38,789 nt of DNA from a virus: the IMG/VR virus record IMGVR_UViG_3300031985_000014, positions 1 to 38,789 of that record, one strand, 5' to 3'. The position numbers were made by a program, and so were the translations under genes. Of the stretch, positions 7,425 through 14,997 are shown in pieces (the stretch's first letter is position 1; the number at the start of each line of letters is the position of its first letter). The notes under the pieces were generated by a model. That model saw only the letters and a list, made by a program, of their open reading frames with translations. It had not been told where the DNA came from and did no database searches.

Positions 7425-7948
7425 GCCACAACCAGTCCGGGCCAATGCTCGGCCGTGAATTCTTGGGTGGGGAACTTGCGGTTCATCAGGTTTGGAAAGC
7501 CGGCCGTGGCGGTGACGAAAAGCAGATCGGCGCTTGCGTCGAAAATGTCCATGTGCATCGGTGGGTCGTTCTCCGGCCCAATGTTCAATCCAGTGTCAAG
7601 AAACTCCCGGTATGTTGCCTTCAAAGGCGCCTGTGACTTGGACACCGCCAGTAGCGCAGCAGTGATCATCCGATCGATGTTCTCGATCTCGATCCGGAGG
7701 GTCGGGACGCCTTCCGGGGTCACGTCGGGTTTCACGAACCGGAAGAAATATCGGACGAAGGTGACGAGGCTGCCCGCCCCGACCGGCGCGGACGCCTCCA
7801 GCCTGGCATGAATGCTGTCGTTGCCCAGAACAAGGCGGATCGGGTCGGTCAAACTCGCGTGCCGCAGTTCCAACGTGTGGTAAATGACCCGGCCAGGAGC
7901 CGAAGCATAAGCCTCTCGGATGGCTTCGGACAGCGACACATCAGGCAT
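7421..7948 (-). CDS. DUF1833 minor tail protein
   Basis: 175 residues. MPDVSLSEAIREAYASAP followed by YHTLELRHASLTDPIRLVLG and a later RIEIENIDRMI matches the DUF1833 family, found between tail proteins and NlpC/P60 genes in siphophages and occupying the place of lambda L. ATG 7948 overlaps the stop of the preceding gene. It probably forms part of the distal tail or tip complex; that role is inferred from position. No catalytic motif is visible. Confidence 0.8.
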   Translation of the reverse strand: MPDVSLSEAIREAYASAPGRVIYHTLELRHASLTDPIRLVLGNDSIHARLEASAPVGAGSLVTFVRYFFRFVKPDVTPEGVPTLRIEIENIDRMITAALLAVSKSQAPLKATYREFLDTGLNIGPENDPPMHMDIFDASADLLFVTATAGFPNLMNRKFPTQEFTAEHWPGLVVA

Positions 7949-8333
7949 CGCGGACCTCAAGGACGGCGGAAACCTTCCACCTCAGCGGCCCAATAACCCG
8001 AGCCGAGTATGTGCTCCCGAAACGGGCCTGGGTGGGCACGATTCCGCCGGTCCCATATGCGAGGTTTTGCCAGAACCAGGCCGCCCCGCCGTTGGCCCCG
8101 TTCGGGGACAAGAACCAATCCCGGAAGTCCTGAAAGCCCTGGTCGTCAAACGTCCACGTCACGTTGACCCTTTCAAGTGACGCGAAGCACCTGCGCCGGA
8201 CGCGACCCGGGCCGGCCTCAAAGCTCTGGCGCAGGACCTGCTCGAAAGGATTGACCTCGTACCCATCCACAAGCGGGGCAGGAAGAGTCGAAACAGACGG
8301 GGTCGTAGCTCCAATGAGGATCGGCAGCAACAT
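7941..8333 (-). CDS. Minor tail protein (lambda M-like position)
   Basis: 130 residues. The pattern RRCFASLERVNVTWTFDD... FRDWFLSPNGANGGAAWFWQNL... RFGSTYSARVIGPLRWKVSAVLEVRD is typical of small tail proteins encoded just upstream of DUF1833 in this phage type. It holds the place of lambda M, at the distal end of the tail tube next to the tip. ATG 8333 follows a short gap from the previous gene. It is likely a distal tail or tip adaptor; the identification rests on position and general pattern. Confidence 0.65.
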   Translation of the reverse strand: MLLPILIGATTPSVSTLPAPLVDGYEVNPFEQVLRQSFEAGPGRVRRRCFASLERVNVTWTFDDQGFQDFRDWFLSPNGANGGAAWFWQNLAYGTGGIVPTQARFGSTYSARVIGPLRWKVSAVLEVRDA

Positions 8334-8344
8334 GGCGGCAGCTC

Positions 8345-9163
8345 CTAAGCGAAGGACATTGCCAGGCTGACCTGGTTCAGCGCGACGGCGGTTGTGTCGG
8401 CGTCGGCCGCAGCCCCGGTGATCGCGTAGGCGATTCCGGTTGCGAAGCTGACCCCGACGCTATTTCCGATGCCAAAATCAACGGACTGACCGGCAGGGAT
8501 GCCGAAGACGAGAACGGGGACGTCGGTGCCCACCGTTGGTGCCGATGCCTTGTTGTAAAACTTCAGGAAGGCCGCGCCCGCTCCGGAGTTGAAGGCCCGT
8601 CCGCCGTACAGGGTCCCTGCAGTAGCCTTGAGGCTCGTTGCGTTGGTAGTGGCGGCCGAAATATGCTTGGCTGGAGTGGCCCCGCCCACGGCCTTGCCGG
8701 AAACGCCGACAATGCCGGTGCGGGCAGACCCCTGGGTGGACCGGCCGCAGGCAATCATCATCGTGCCGGAGGTGTAGGCGGTTGAGCGCACACGGATCTT
8801 CGCAAATCCGGCCACTCCGAACTCCCAGGCCAGGGCGGTGCTGGAAAGCGTACCGGAGGCCGTGGCGAATGTGGCCGCGTCCGTCTGGGCGCCCGCGATG
8901 GCGAACCAGTTCGTTTCGTCGATGGTGGCCTCAAAGGCGATGGCGACCGAGCTGTAAGTCCCGGTTGCGGCGATGACAGCGGTCACGGCATCGACTACGA
9001 CGAACTCGACGGTCTGCCCGTTGCCGGTGATCTGCCCGGTCAGGACGGCCAGGGGGTTGACGTTGGCGATGGCCTGGATCTGCTCCGTGTCGGGTCCGTC
9101 CACACGCTGGAAGGTCATGACCTTGGCGTTGCCGAGGCTGCTCGGCAGTGTGATGTTGCTCAT
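8345..9163 (-). CDS. Virion structural protein downstream of the tape measure
   Basis: 272 residues, beta-rich and low in charge. The first half includes ITGNGQTVEFVVVDAVTAV and GTYSSVAIAFEATIDETNWF, which look like a beta-sandwich (an Ig-like or cell-surface-binding fold). The second half (LKATAGTLYGGRAFNSGAGAAFLKFYNK... VPVLVFGIPAGQSVDFGIGNSVGVSFATGIAYAITG) is another all-beta domain. I do not recognise a family with certainty. ATG 9163 overlaps the tape measure stop as ATGA, so the two are probably co-translated. It may be a tail-tip decoration protein. Confidence 0.6.
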   Translation of the reverse strand: MSNITLPSSLGNAKVMTFQRVDGPDTEQIQAIANVNPLAVLTGQITGNGQTVEFVVVDAVTAVIAATGTYSSVAIAFEATIDETNWFAIAGAQTDAATFATASGTLSSTALAWEFGVAGFAKIRVRSTAYTSGTMMIACGRSTQGSARTGIVGVSGKAVGGATPAKHISAATTNATSLKATAGTLYGGRAFNSGAGAAFLKFYNKASAPTVGTDVPVLVFGIPAGQSVDFGIGNSVGVSFATGIAYAITGAAADADTTAVALNQVSLAMSFA

Positions 9164-11139
9164 CTGAAAGCACCTCTTGAGCGGTTAAGTCCGAAAGTTT
9201 TTGTCATGGCTGCCGTTGTGGCCCCGCGCCCCTGGTTGATGTTCGTGGCGATCCGCGCGTCGATCTGGTCGAAAAAAATGTCGATCACGCTCGCCCCGTC
9301 CTCCTGCCTCTGGTCAGACTGGCCGCCCTTGCCCTGGGCCTCGATGATGTTCACGACGAGCTTGGTCGGGCCTCCCGTGGCGCGAACCCCGAGATTGCCG
9401 GAGGAGTCGCGCCCCAGGGGCATGATGGCCTCTGGACCGGCTTCCCCGAAAACTCCCCCCCGGGCGAAGGCGAATAGTTGCGGGGTATGATAGATTCCGT
9501 TCGAGTAGGCCGAGAGGCTCGGGCTATGATAGACGTTGCCCTTTGCGTTCAGACTGAAAAAGGACGAGAGCTCGCCCGCGTAGTTGAAGCCACCAGCGGC
9601 AGACCCAGCGGCGAAAGATGGCCCAGAAAACAGGCCCGAGATGAAGTCCCCGGCGGCAGACGCCAGTGGCCCGACGATCTGCTGTTGTGCAACGATACGG
9701 GCCATGTCCGCGATGACCGACTCCGCGAAGTCGGAGAACGAGGCCTTGCCGGTCATGGCGAAGTCAACAAGCGCGTCACCCATGTTCTGGAACGCTCCGG
9801 AGACAGTGTCTTCCATGGCCTTGGCCGAGTATGCGGACCATGTTGTCAGCTCCTCTATAGCGTCGCGCTCAACTGCGGCGGCGGACACTCTCGCGGCTGT
9901 GCCGTCCACAATGGCGGCAACGCGGCGAGTCTCGTAGTCGTCCCAATATTGCTCCAGTACATCAGCGGCTTTTTTGCCGTCGGCCAGCATTTGCTCGTAA
10001 GCCTTTTGCCTGGCCTTGGCTTCTCTTTCGGCCGCGTTAACACCTCCACCTCCGGCCGAAGGGGGTGTAGGGGGCTCAACGGGGGGCGCGATCATATCCC
10101 GCCTGACCTTGCCGCGCCAAGTGTGCAGGGGGCCACCCTGATCAACCATGCGCTGGCGATCAAGAAACGAGGCCTGCACGAACTGTTGGTAGTTGATTTT
10201 TCCCTTAGCCGCCATCGCCACGCCTTGAGCGAACGTCTCGGACACAGACCGCAGGTTTGCCCACTCCGCCAAAGTCCGGACGGCATCCGTGACCTTGTTG
10301 ATGCCTGCCACGGCTGTTTCGGAATGGAACATGTTGTTCTTGAGGTCGGTCCACGCCTCGGACAGGCGATTGACGGCGGCCTGGGCGCTCTCCAGTCCGG
10401 CGGTTTCGGCTGCGGTCCCGTACATGCGGTGGAGTTCATCGGCCAGTTTCGGGAGGAGATCGGCGGCCAGCACCTCCCCTTGCTCCAGCATCTTGTTGAG
10501 CGCTTGGGTCGACACGCCCATGGCCCTGGCGGCGATCTGGAACGCGCCCGGGAGGCGTTCGCCCAGCTGGCCCCGCAGCTCCTCCGCCTGGACATTGCCC
10601 TTGCTGATCATCTGCTGGAGCGCGTTAAGGGCTCCACTGGTCTGCTCGGAGGAAAGCCCAAGGGCGGTTGATGCCTCCGCGACGGCAGAAAAGATTTTGC
10701 GGGTCTGCTCGCCTTCCAGGGCGGTCCCCCTGGCAGCTGCGGCGATCTGCTTGAACTGCGGGGCCAGGTCGTAAAAGGATTGGCCAAGACGGTCGGCTTC
10801 GACGCGGAGGAAGTCGAGTTCGGCGGCGGCACCTGCGGTCCCGAAGATTGCGGCGAATGAACGGTTGAGGCTGTCGAGCGCAATCCCTGCGTCAAGAATG
10901 GACTTCGCGAAGGCGGCGACGGAAACGCCTGCGAGGATTGGCCCAAGACGTGCGGCCGCTCCTCCCAGCGCACCCATGGACGCGGCCGCGTTGCTGCCAC
11001 TCCTCTCCAGCTGGTTGAGCCCTCCGCTGGCCTTCATGGCCCCGGAGTCGATCTGGCGCAGGTTAGCCTCGACGACCCCGATCTTGGCCTTGATGTCCGA
11101 GATGTCGCCCGTGATCCTGATCGCGAGGGTGTTGCTCAT
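9160..11139 (-). CDS. Tail tape measure protein
   Basis: 659 residues. The N-terminal coiled coil (IKAKIGVVEANLRQIDSGAMKASGGLNQLER), a tape-measure core at residues ~90-235 (SFAAIFGTAGAAAELDFLRVEADRLG... QMISKGNVQAEELRGQLGERLPGAFQIAARAMGVS) and the C-terminal lambda-type region (AMEDTVSGAFQNMGDALVDFAMTGKASFSDFAESVIADMARI, then FARGGVFGEAGPEAIMPLGRDSSGNLGV) are diagnostic. It sets tail length and is ejected during infection. At 659 residues the predicted tail is fairly short compared with lambda (853). The segment near residue 365 is a Pro-rich linker. Confidence 0.95.
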   Translation of the reverse strand: MSNTLAIRITGDISDIKAKIGVVEANLRQIDSGAMKASGGLNQLERSGSNAAASMGALGGAAARLGPILAGVSVAAFAKSILDAGIALDSLNRSFAAIFGTAGAAAELDFLRVEADRLGQSFYDLAPQFKQIAAAARGTALEGEQTRKIFSAVAEASTALGLSSEQTSGALNALQQMISKGNVQAEELRGQLGERLPGAFQIAARAMGVSTQALNKMLEQGEVLAADLLPKLADELHRMYGTAAETAGLESAQAAVNRLSEAWTDLKNNMFHSETAVAGINKVTDAVRTLAEWANLRSVSETFAQGVAMAAKGKINYQQFVQASFLDRQRMVDQGGPLHTWRGKVRRDMIAPPVEPPTPPSAGGGGVNAAEREAKARQKAYEQMLADGKKAADVLEQYWDDYETRRVAAIVDGTAARVSAAAVERDAIEELTTWSAYSAKAMEDTVSGAFQNMGDALVDFAMTGKASFSDFAESVIADMARIVAQQQIVGPLASAAGDFISGLFSGPSFAAGSAAGGFNYAGELSSFFSLNAKGNVYHSPSLSAYSNGIYHTPQLFAFARGGVFGEAGPEAIMPLGRDSSGNLGVRATGGPTKLVVNIIEAQGKGGQSDQRQEDGASVIDIFFDQIDARIATNINQGRGATTAAMTKTFGLNRSRGAFR

Positions 11140-11157
11140 GCTCGTTCGCCTTGCCTT

Positions 11158-11277
11158 TCAGTTGATGTGCCATGCCGGGGCCGTTGTCGCCGGGGCCTTG
11201 CTCTGCCAATACACCGGGGCCTGGATTTTCCCGGCCCTTTTCGCGGCCGTGTTCCTGACTGCCTGGAACGGCATCAT
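11158..11277 (-). CDS. 39-residue small protein between chaperone and tape measure
   Basis: An ATG overlapping the stop of the GT frame (ATGA) opens a frame of 39 basic residues beginning MMPFQAVRNTAAKRAGKI and ending HIN, with strongly G/C-ending codons like its neighbours. It fills the 134-base gap before the tape measure gene, whose own ribosome site lies at its end. A gene at this place would be made with the tail chaperones. No family is recognised, and the opposite strand also has an open frame here, so confidence is moderate. Confidence 0.5.
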   Translation of the reverse strand: MMPFQAVRNTAAKRAGKIQAPVYWQSKAPATTAPAWHIN

Positions 11278-11603
11278 TTAGCCCGAGCCCGATACACCCT
11301 GAGCGCCTCCGCCTCCATCGCCCGGCAGTCCATGAACGCCTGCTTGCGATCGTCCACGCCCAGCATGTCCATCACGCTGGCCAGGGCCGGATAATCCAGG
11401 CCCATGACCACTCCGTTCATGCCGTCCACCCTCCACTGGGTGTTCATGGCCAGAAACACTTCCAGGCTCAGGGCGCATTCCGGCCACACCTCGTAGGGCT
11501 CCGGGTCCGGGACCTCCAGGACGATGCCCAGGGTTCTGGCGTTGGCCCGGGCCTCGACCATGTCGCCAGGGCCTTCCAGCAGGTGCCGGACGGCCCCGGT
11601 CAG
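11274..11603 (-). CDS. Tail assembly chaperone T-domain, read by -1 frameshift (GT-like)
   Basis: This frame carries a DUF1799-like segment (EPYEVWPECALSLEVFLAMNTQWRVDGMNGVVMGLDYPALASVMDMLGV). It has no obvious ribosome site of its own. The upstream chaperone gene ends in AGA AAA AAC TGA, containing the classic slippery heptamer A AAA AAC. A one-base backward slip there reads straight into this frame without a stop, giving a fusion of about 219 residues. In lambda and many siphophages the equivalent GT protein binds tape measure and recruits tube subunits. An independent start at ATG 11561 is possible but weak. Confidence 0.82.
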   Translation of the reverse strand: MTGAVRHLLEGPGDMVEARANARTLGIVLEVPDPEPYEVWPECALSLEVFLAMNTQWRVDGMNGVVMGLDYPALASVMDMLGVDDRKQAFMDCRAMEAEALRVYRARAK

Positions 11604-11932
11604 TTTTTTCTGCGGCCTTCTGGCGTGTGAGCTTCCATGAAAGCCCGGGTCAGGGCCGGCAAGACCGGCCAGACCGAAAGCAGGCGCTCCAGGTTCTCGG
11701 CCGAAAACGGCAGAGCTGACCCGGCTTCATCCTCGACGCCGCGCCAGCCGAGCAGGTGCTGGCGCATGAGATCCAAATCCTTTGTAGCAGCGCCAATGGC
11801 GGTGATTCCGTCCATGGTCAAGCGCCGAAAGCGGGCCTCGAATTCGTGTTTCTGGGGCTGCCCGCCATCGTCTAGGATCTCGACCTGGACCGGGTACCAG
11901 AACGCCTCGGATTGACCAATGCTAAGGGGCAT
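11600..11932 (-). CDS. Tail assembly chaperone (lambda G-like)
   Basis: 110 residues starting at ATG 11932. Sequence PVQVEILDDGGQPQKHEFEARFRRLTMDGITAIG is the typical start of a tail chaperone, which coats the tape measure protein before the tube polymerises. It lies between the tail tube and tape measure genes, the invariant place of lambda G. The last codons form the slippery site at 11603-11609 used to make the longer GT fusion. The unshifted product ends in EGRRKN. Confidence 0.85.
   Translation of the reverse strand: MPLSIGQSEAFWYPVQVEILDDGGQPQKHEFEARFRRLTMDGITAIGAATKDLDLMRQHLLGWRGVEDEAGSALPFSAENLERLLSVWPVLPALTRAFMEAHTPEGRRKN
11603..11609 (-). promoter_or_regulatory. -1 ribosomal frameshift site (A AAA AAC)
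   Basis: On the minus strand the codons AGA AAA AAC precede the TGA stop. The heptamer A AAA AAC is phased exactly as required for a -1 slip, and the -1 frame is open for a further 109 codons. Its place at the end of the G-like gene is the well-known location of programmed frameshifting in tail chaperone genes. Confidence 0.85.
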
Positions 11933-11940
11933 GCGATCTC

Positions 11941-12903
11941 CTATTTGACGATGATGAGCAGTTCGTCGTTGCCGCTGACGGGGATGAAGCGCACGTCCAC
12001 GGACACGCCCAGACGCCCCTGAGACTCCTCGTATTGCGGTCGCCCGAACTGCGCCGCCGGCGCGTAGAGCTGCACGATCTGACCCGCTCCAGCGCCGTGT
12101 TTGATGCCCAGTGCCCTGGTGGTCACGGTCTTGGCGTCGTTGAACATGGTCGCCTCAGTGGCGGCCGACAGCAGCAGCTTCAGGTTGCCCCTGGTTTCGC
12201 GGTTCGTGATGTCAACCACGGAGGAACCCAGCATGGGCACGAACTCGACGGCCTGGCCCAGCTCGACCTGTGCGCTGATGGACGGCAGGGCCGTGCCGCC
12301 GGTAACGGCTCCGGCCGCATAGGCGCAATCGATGAGGATGTCCCCCGTGTTGGCGGCGGCCACGGGCAAGGGCGCCCGCCAGGCCGTCATGGACACGCCC
12401 GTTGGCTGGGCCAAGGCTGCCGGGTCGAGGTGGACCACGCCGGACAACGAAAAACTGATGCTTGGCTTGGACCCGGGCGCGATGTTCAGGGTGGCCGTGC
12501 CGCGCACCCCTTTGAGGCGGTGCGTGACGCCGTCGGCCGCGTACAGGATGCTGAGCGACTCCAGGCCGGTCGAAACCGGGTTGTAGACCACGTGCGCGCC
12601 GGCGGACACGGTCTCGGCCATGGCGCAGGCCCGCAACAACCTACCCCAGGCGGGGGCCGTGCCGGCGGTGCCGGAACCGGCCATTTCCACCGTGAATTCG
12701 ATGTTCACAGGGCTGTCGCCGATGAGCTGTTCCGACGCGCCGAAATACGGGCGCAGCAAATCGCGTTCGACGATCCTGTCGTCATACCTGATGGACGCGT
12801 CGCTGATCAGCAGGGCGTCCGTGGCCGGCGCTGGGGCCAGATAGGTGCCGGGAGTTGTCTCGACCTTGGCCAGAATGACCAAGTTCCGGTAATATCTACT
12901 CAT
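11941..12903 (-). CDS. Major tail tube protein
   Basis: 320 residues. The N-terminus (NLVILAKVETTPGTYLAPAPATDALLISDASIRYDD) and the later FTVEMAGSGTAGTAPAWGRLLRACAMAE, SFSLSGVV and C-terminal GVSVDVRFIPV segments match the phage tail tube family common in siphophages of proteobacteria. It polymerises into the hollow tail tube. ATG 12903 has GGAGGCGG ahead of it, and the start overlaps the end of the 44-residue gene. Its size is within the usual range for this family. Neighbours (head genes upstream, chaperones downstream) agree. Confidence 0.9.
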   Translation of the reverse strand: MSRYYRNLVILAKVETTPGTYLAPAPATDALLISDASIRYDDRIVERDLLRPYFGASEQLIGDSPVNIEFTVEMAGSGTAGTAPAWGRLLRACAMAETVSAGAHVVYNPVSTGLESLSILYAADGVTHRLKGVRGTATLNIAPGSKPSISFSLSGVVHLDPAALAQPTGVSMTAWRAPLPVAAANTGDILIDCAYAAGAVTGGTALPSISAQVELGQAVEFVPMLGSSVVDITNRETRGNLKLLLSAATEATMFNDAKTVTTRALGIKHGAGAGQIVQLYAPAAQFGRPQYEESQGRLGVSVDVRFIPVSGNDELLIIVK

Positions 12904-13030
12904 TGTCCGCCTCCTTGGGCTCCGTCACGGTTTCAGCCAGCGCGGGCCCTACAGGCTGTTCCGCCCTGGACAGCTCGCCATTCTCGGTCAAGATGTAGCT
13001 GCCGCCAGACTGGGGTAGCTGGTCGGTCAT
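12896..13030 (-). CDS. 44-residue small virion-region protein
   Basis: ATG 13030 overlaps the stop of the upstream gene (ATGA) and the frame ends at TAG 12896-12898, inside the start of the tail tube gene. The product begins MTDQLPQSGGSYILTENGEL and is acidic toward its end. Small proteins with a GGSY motif are often encoded just before phage tail or head proteins, but their function is unknown. The overlaps on both sides and the GC-rich third positions support a real gene. Confidence 0.7.
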   Translation of the reverse strand: MTDQLPQSGGSYILTENGELSRAEQPVGPALAETVTEPKEADNE

Positions 13031-13203
13031 CTCTTTTTCCTCCCGCGCGGTTTTCGCGTCTCGGCCGAATCGGATTCGGCTTGTTCTGCGACTTGCTCTC
13101 GATCAAGATCAGGCCCGGCCATGGCGTCAGCAACAGGGGCGGCCGAAGCCGCCGCCTGTTTTTCTTGTTCGCGCCGTATGCGGTTAAACGCCGCCAATCC
13201 CAT
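13027..13203 (-). CDS. 58-residue basic protein between capsid and tail tube genes
   Basis: MGLAAFNRIRREQEKQAAAS is followed by an acidic stretch and a very basic end (RKPRGRKKR). ATG 13203 is preferred over an upstream start because of GAGGTG seven bases ahead. Small proteins with this helical start and basic tail are common directly downstream of major capsid genes. A head-tail joining or DNA-contacting role is possible but not shown. Confidence 0.65.
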   Translation of the reverse strand: MGLAAFNRIRREQEKQAAASAAPVADAMAGPDLDREQVAEQAESDSAETRKPRGRKKR

Positions 13204-13211
13204 TATACACC

Positions 13212-14183
13212 TCACGCCAGCTTGTGCCGGAAGGCCACGACGCGGATCTGTTTCGGATCGTAGACGCGGGTCCAGTTCGTGCCCGTGGCCAGTTCGGCGC
13301 GGGTCGGATGTCCGGACGCGACGTCACCGGTGGACACAACGGCAGAGCCGACCCACTTCACGCCACGCGGATGCAGCACAAAGTGTCTCCGGTTGATGAG
13401 GATGTCCTCACCGGCCAGGCTGTCGCGGTCGGTTTCCGTCGACACCCTGGGCGAGCCCTCGGCATACCCGAACGCGCCGGGTCCAAAGAGATAGGTCGTG
13501 TACACTGCGCCGGAGACGGGCAGGCCATCATCCACAATGATGCGCTTGCCCTGGTACGTGGCGAAGGCCGCGCCATCCGCGCCCTTGGCCGTATCCAGCA
13601 GGTCGTCCTTGTAGAGCTTCTGAAGGGTGGCGCTGTGCATGGCCACGGAGGTCAACCCGCCGGACGCGTCGCCCAGCTTGAACATGGCATCGGCGAAGGA
13701 GTTCTTGTCGATCACGGCCAGCGCCCCAGCCAGTCCGGAGATGTTGTGAACGTTGCCGCTCATGCTGGCGGCCGCAAATACGCCTTCTAGGGTTTTGAGC
13801 AGGCGCTTCTGCATAACCCTGGCCCACCAGGTCGCCACCAGGTCGCCAATGGCGGCCATAGGGTCAGCGCCGGCCAGGGCTCCGGCCAGGTCATTGGCGC
13901 CCCACGCCTTGCCAATGGCCTGCAACACGGCAACATCCTGCGTGGCCGTGATGGCGGACACGGTCAGAGCCTTCAATGCAGACAGCTCTTCTTCGTCTCC
14001 AGTCAGGTCGTTCCAAAACGGCATGTTGATCGTCTCGCCACCGGAACGGGAGCCAATCTCCACGCGACCGTCATTGACAACGATCCCGGCCGCCCACAGG
14101 GCGGAAAGTTCCGCGCTGCGGTTGATCAAATAGGGGTTGAAGACTTCCGGTACAATGACGTCGGAAATTTTAGTGCTAGGCAT
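13212..14183 (-). CDS. Major capsid protein
   Basis: 323 residues. Start MPSTKISDVIVPEVFNPYL with NMPFWNDLTGDEE, VMQKRLLKTLEGVF, FKLGDASGGLTSVAMHSATLQKLYK, and near the end SLAGEDILINRRHFVLHPRGVKW mark a well-known HK97-fold capsid family of siphophages and prophages. It forms the icosahedral shell. GAGGTATGTC stands ahead of the ATG. A separate scaffold gene lies directly upstream, so no N-terminal delta domain is needed, in agreement with the short N-terminus. Confidence 0.93.
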   Translation of the reverse strand: MPSTKISDVIVPEVFNPYLINRSAELSALWAAGIVVNDGRVEIGSRSGGETINMPFWNDLTGDEEELSALKALTVSAITATQDVAVLQAIGKAWGANDLAGALAGADPMAAIGDLVATWWARVMQKRLLKTLEGVFAAASMSGNVHNISGLAGALAVIDKNSFADAMFKLGDASGGLTSVAMHSATLQKLYKDDLLDTAKGADGAAFATYQGKRIIVDDGLPVSGAVYTTYLFGPGAFGYAEGSPRVSTETDRDSLAGEDILINRRHFVLHPRGVKWVGSAVVSTGDVASGHPTRAELATGTNWTRVYDPKQIRVVAFRHKLA

Positions 14184-14195
14184 GACATACCTCTT

Positions 14196-14882
14196 TTATC
14201 GCGCGGCAGATTCGCTCATCTGCTTGGCGAGTTGTGGGTTTTCGCGCAGCATCCGGCCCTGTTCGGTCAAGTTGAACGTGTCCTTGCTCCACGGATTGCG
14301 CTGGCCAGAGCCTCCCGCCCCAAGCCGCACGCCAGCGCCTCCCGCGCCGGCAGACTTAAGCAGCGTCGGCTTGGCCTTGGCCAGCCCCGCTACTCCATCC
14401 TTGACCGAGACCAGCGTTTCTCCGTCCCGGTACAAAAGATCGCCCCCCTCCCACTCCAAGCGGGCGGAAACGAACGACTCCACCACGTCACGGTCAATAA
14501 ACTCGTGTGCCGAAAGGGCCTCGGCCAGCATCGCCTTTTGCAGGGCAGAGCGGTGCATGCCGGCGATGTCGTCACGCTCCTTGAACGCGTCCACCACCTG
14601 CTTTTCCATGCGCTTGAGCTTGGCCTCCAGTTGCTTGACGGCATCGGCCTGACCCTTGGCGTCGGGTATCCCTTCCAGGTCGTCCAGGGACGCGAGCCCC
14701 AGCTTGTCCAAAAGGTTGGACTGCGCGGACTCAAGTTCTACAACGCGGGCCTTCAACGACTTGCGCCCGTCAATGCTTTCCTTTTTCGCTGCGTCACGCT
14801 GCGAAACAAGGCCGTTGATGTGGGCTTCAAGTTCTGAGAACGTCTCGTCCCCAAGTTTTTCCTTGAGCGTGGAAATATTCAT
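14196..14882 (-). CDS. Capsid scaffolding protein (GP20-like)
   Basis: 228 residues starting at ATG 14882 behind GGAGG. The first ~125 residues are a long coiled coil (LEAHINGLVSQRDAAKKESIDGRKSLKARVVELESAQ... VKQLEAKLKRMEKQVVDAFKERDD), followed by LAEALSAHEFIDRDVVESFVSARLEWEGGDLLYRDG and a Gly-rich, then NPWSKDTFNLTEQGRMLRENPQLAKQM tail. This is the usual layout of phage minor structural GP20-type scaffolds. It would guide capsid assembly and be removed from the prohead. It directly precedes the capsid gene. Confidence 0.88.
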   Translation of the reverse strand: MNISTLKEKLGDETFSELEAHINGLVSQRDAAKKESIDGRKSLKARVVELESAQSNLLDKLGLASLDDLEGIPDAKGQADAVKQLEAKLKRMEKQVVDAFKERDDIAGMHRSALQKAMLAEALSAHEFIDRDVVESFVSARLEWEGGDLLYRDGETLVSVKDGVAGLAKAKPTLLKSAGAGGAGVRLGAGGSGQRNPWSKDTFNLTEQGRMLRENPQLAKQMSESAAR

Positions 14883-14940
14883 GCTGCCTCCGTGATGTGA
14901 TGAATCGCTTTGCACACGATTGGCGATGTGCCCGGGCAAT

Positions 14941-14966
14941 CATATCCCGAACTAGTTCGGGATATG
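14941..14966. promoter_or_regulatory. Perfect 26-bp palindrome between scaffold and portal genes
   Basis: CATATCCCGAAC-TA-GTTCGGGATATG reads the same on both strands over all 26 bases. It lies in the 115-base gap between the divergently transcribed scaffold (minus) and portal (plus) genes, 32 bases before the portal ATG. A protein-binding site for a dimeric regulator controlling one or both directions is the most likely role; I see no good sigma-70 elements near it. A recombination or cruciform site is possible. Confidence 0.6.
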
Positions 14967-14997
14967 CTGACGCGCGGACACAGGCCACGACATTGGC

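Noticed and set aside
11167-11281. Plus-strand hydrophobic small frame between tape measure and chaperone genes
   Set aside because: It is opposite to all neighbouring genes and has no ribosome site; the minus-strand frame at 11158-11277 is coupled by ATGA overlap and is preferred.
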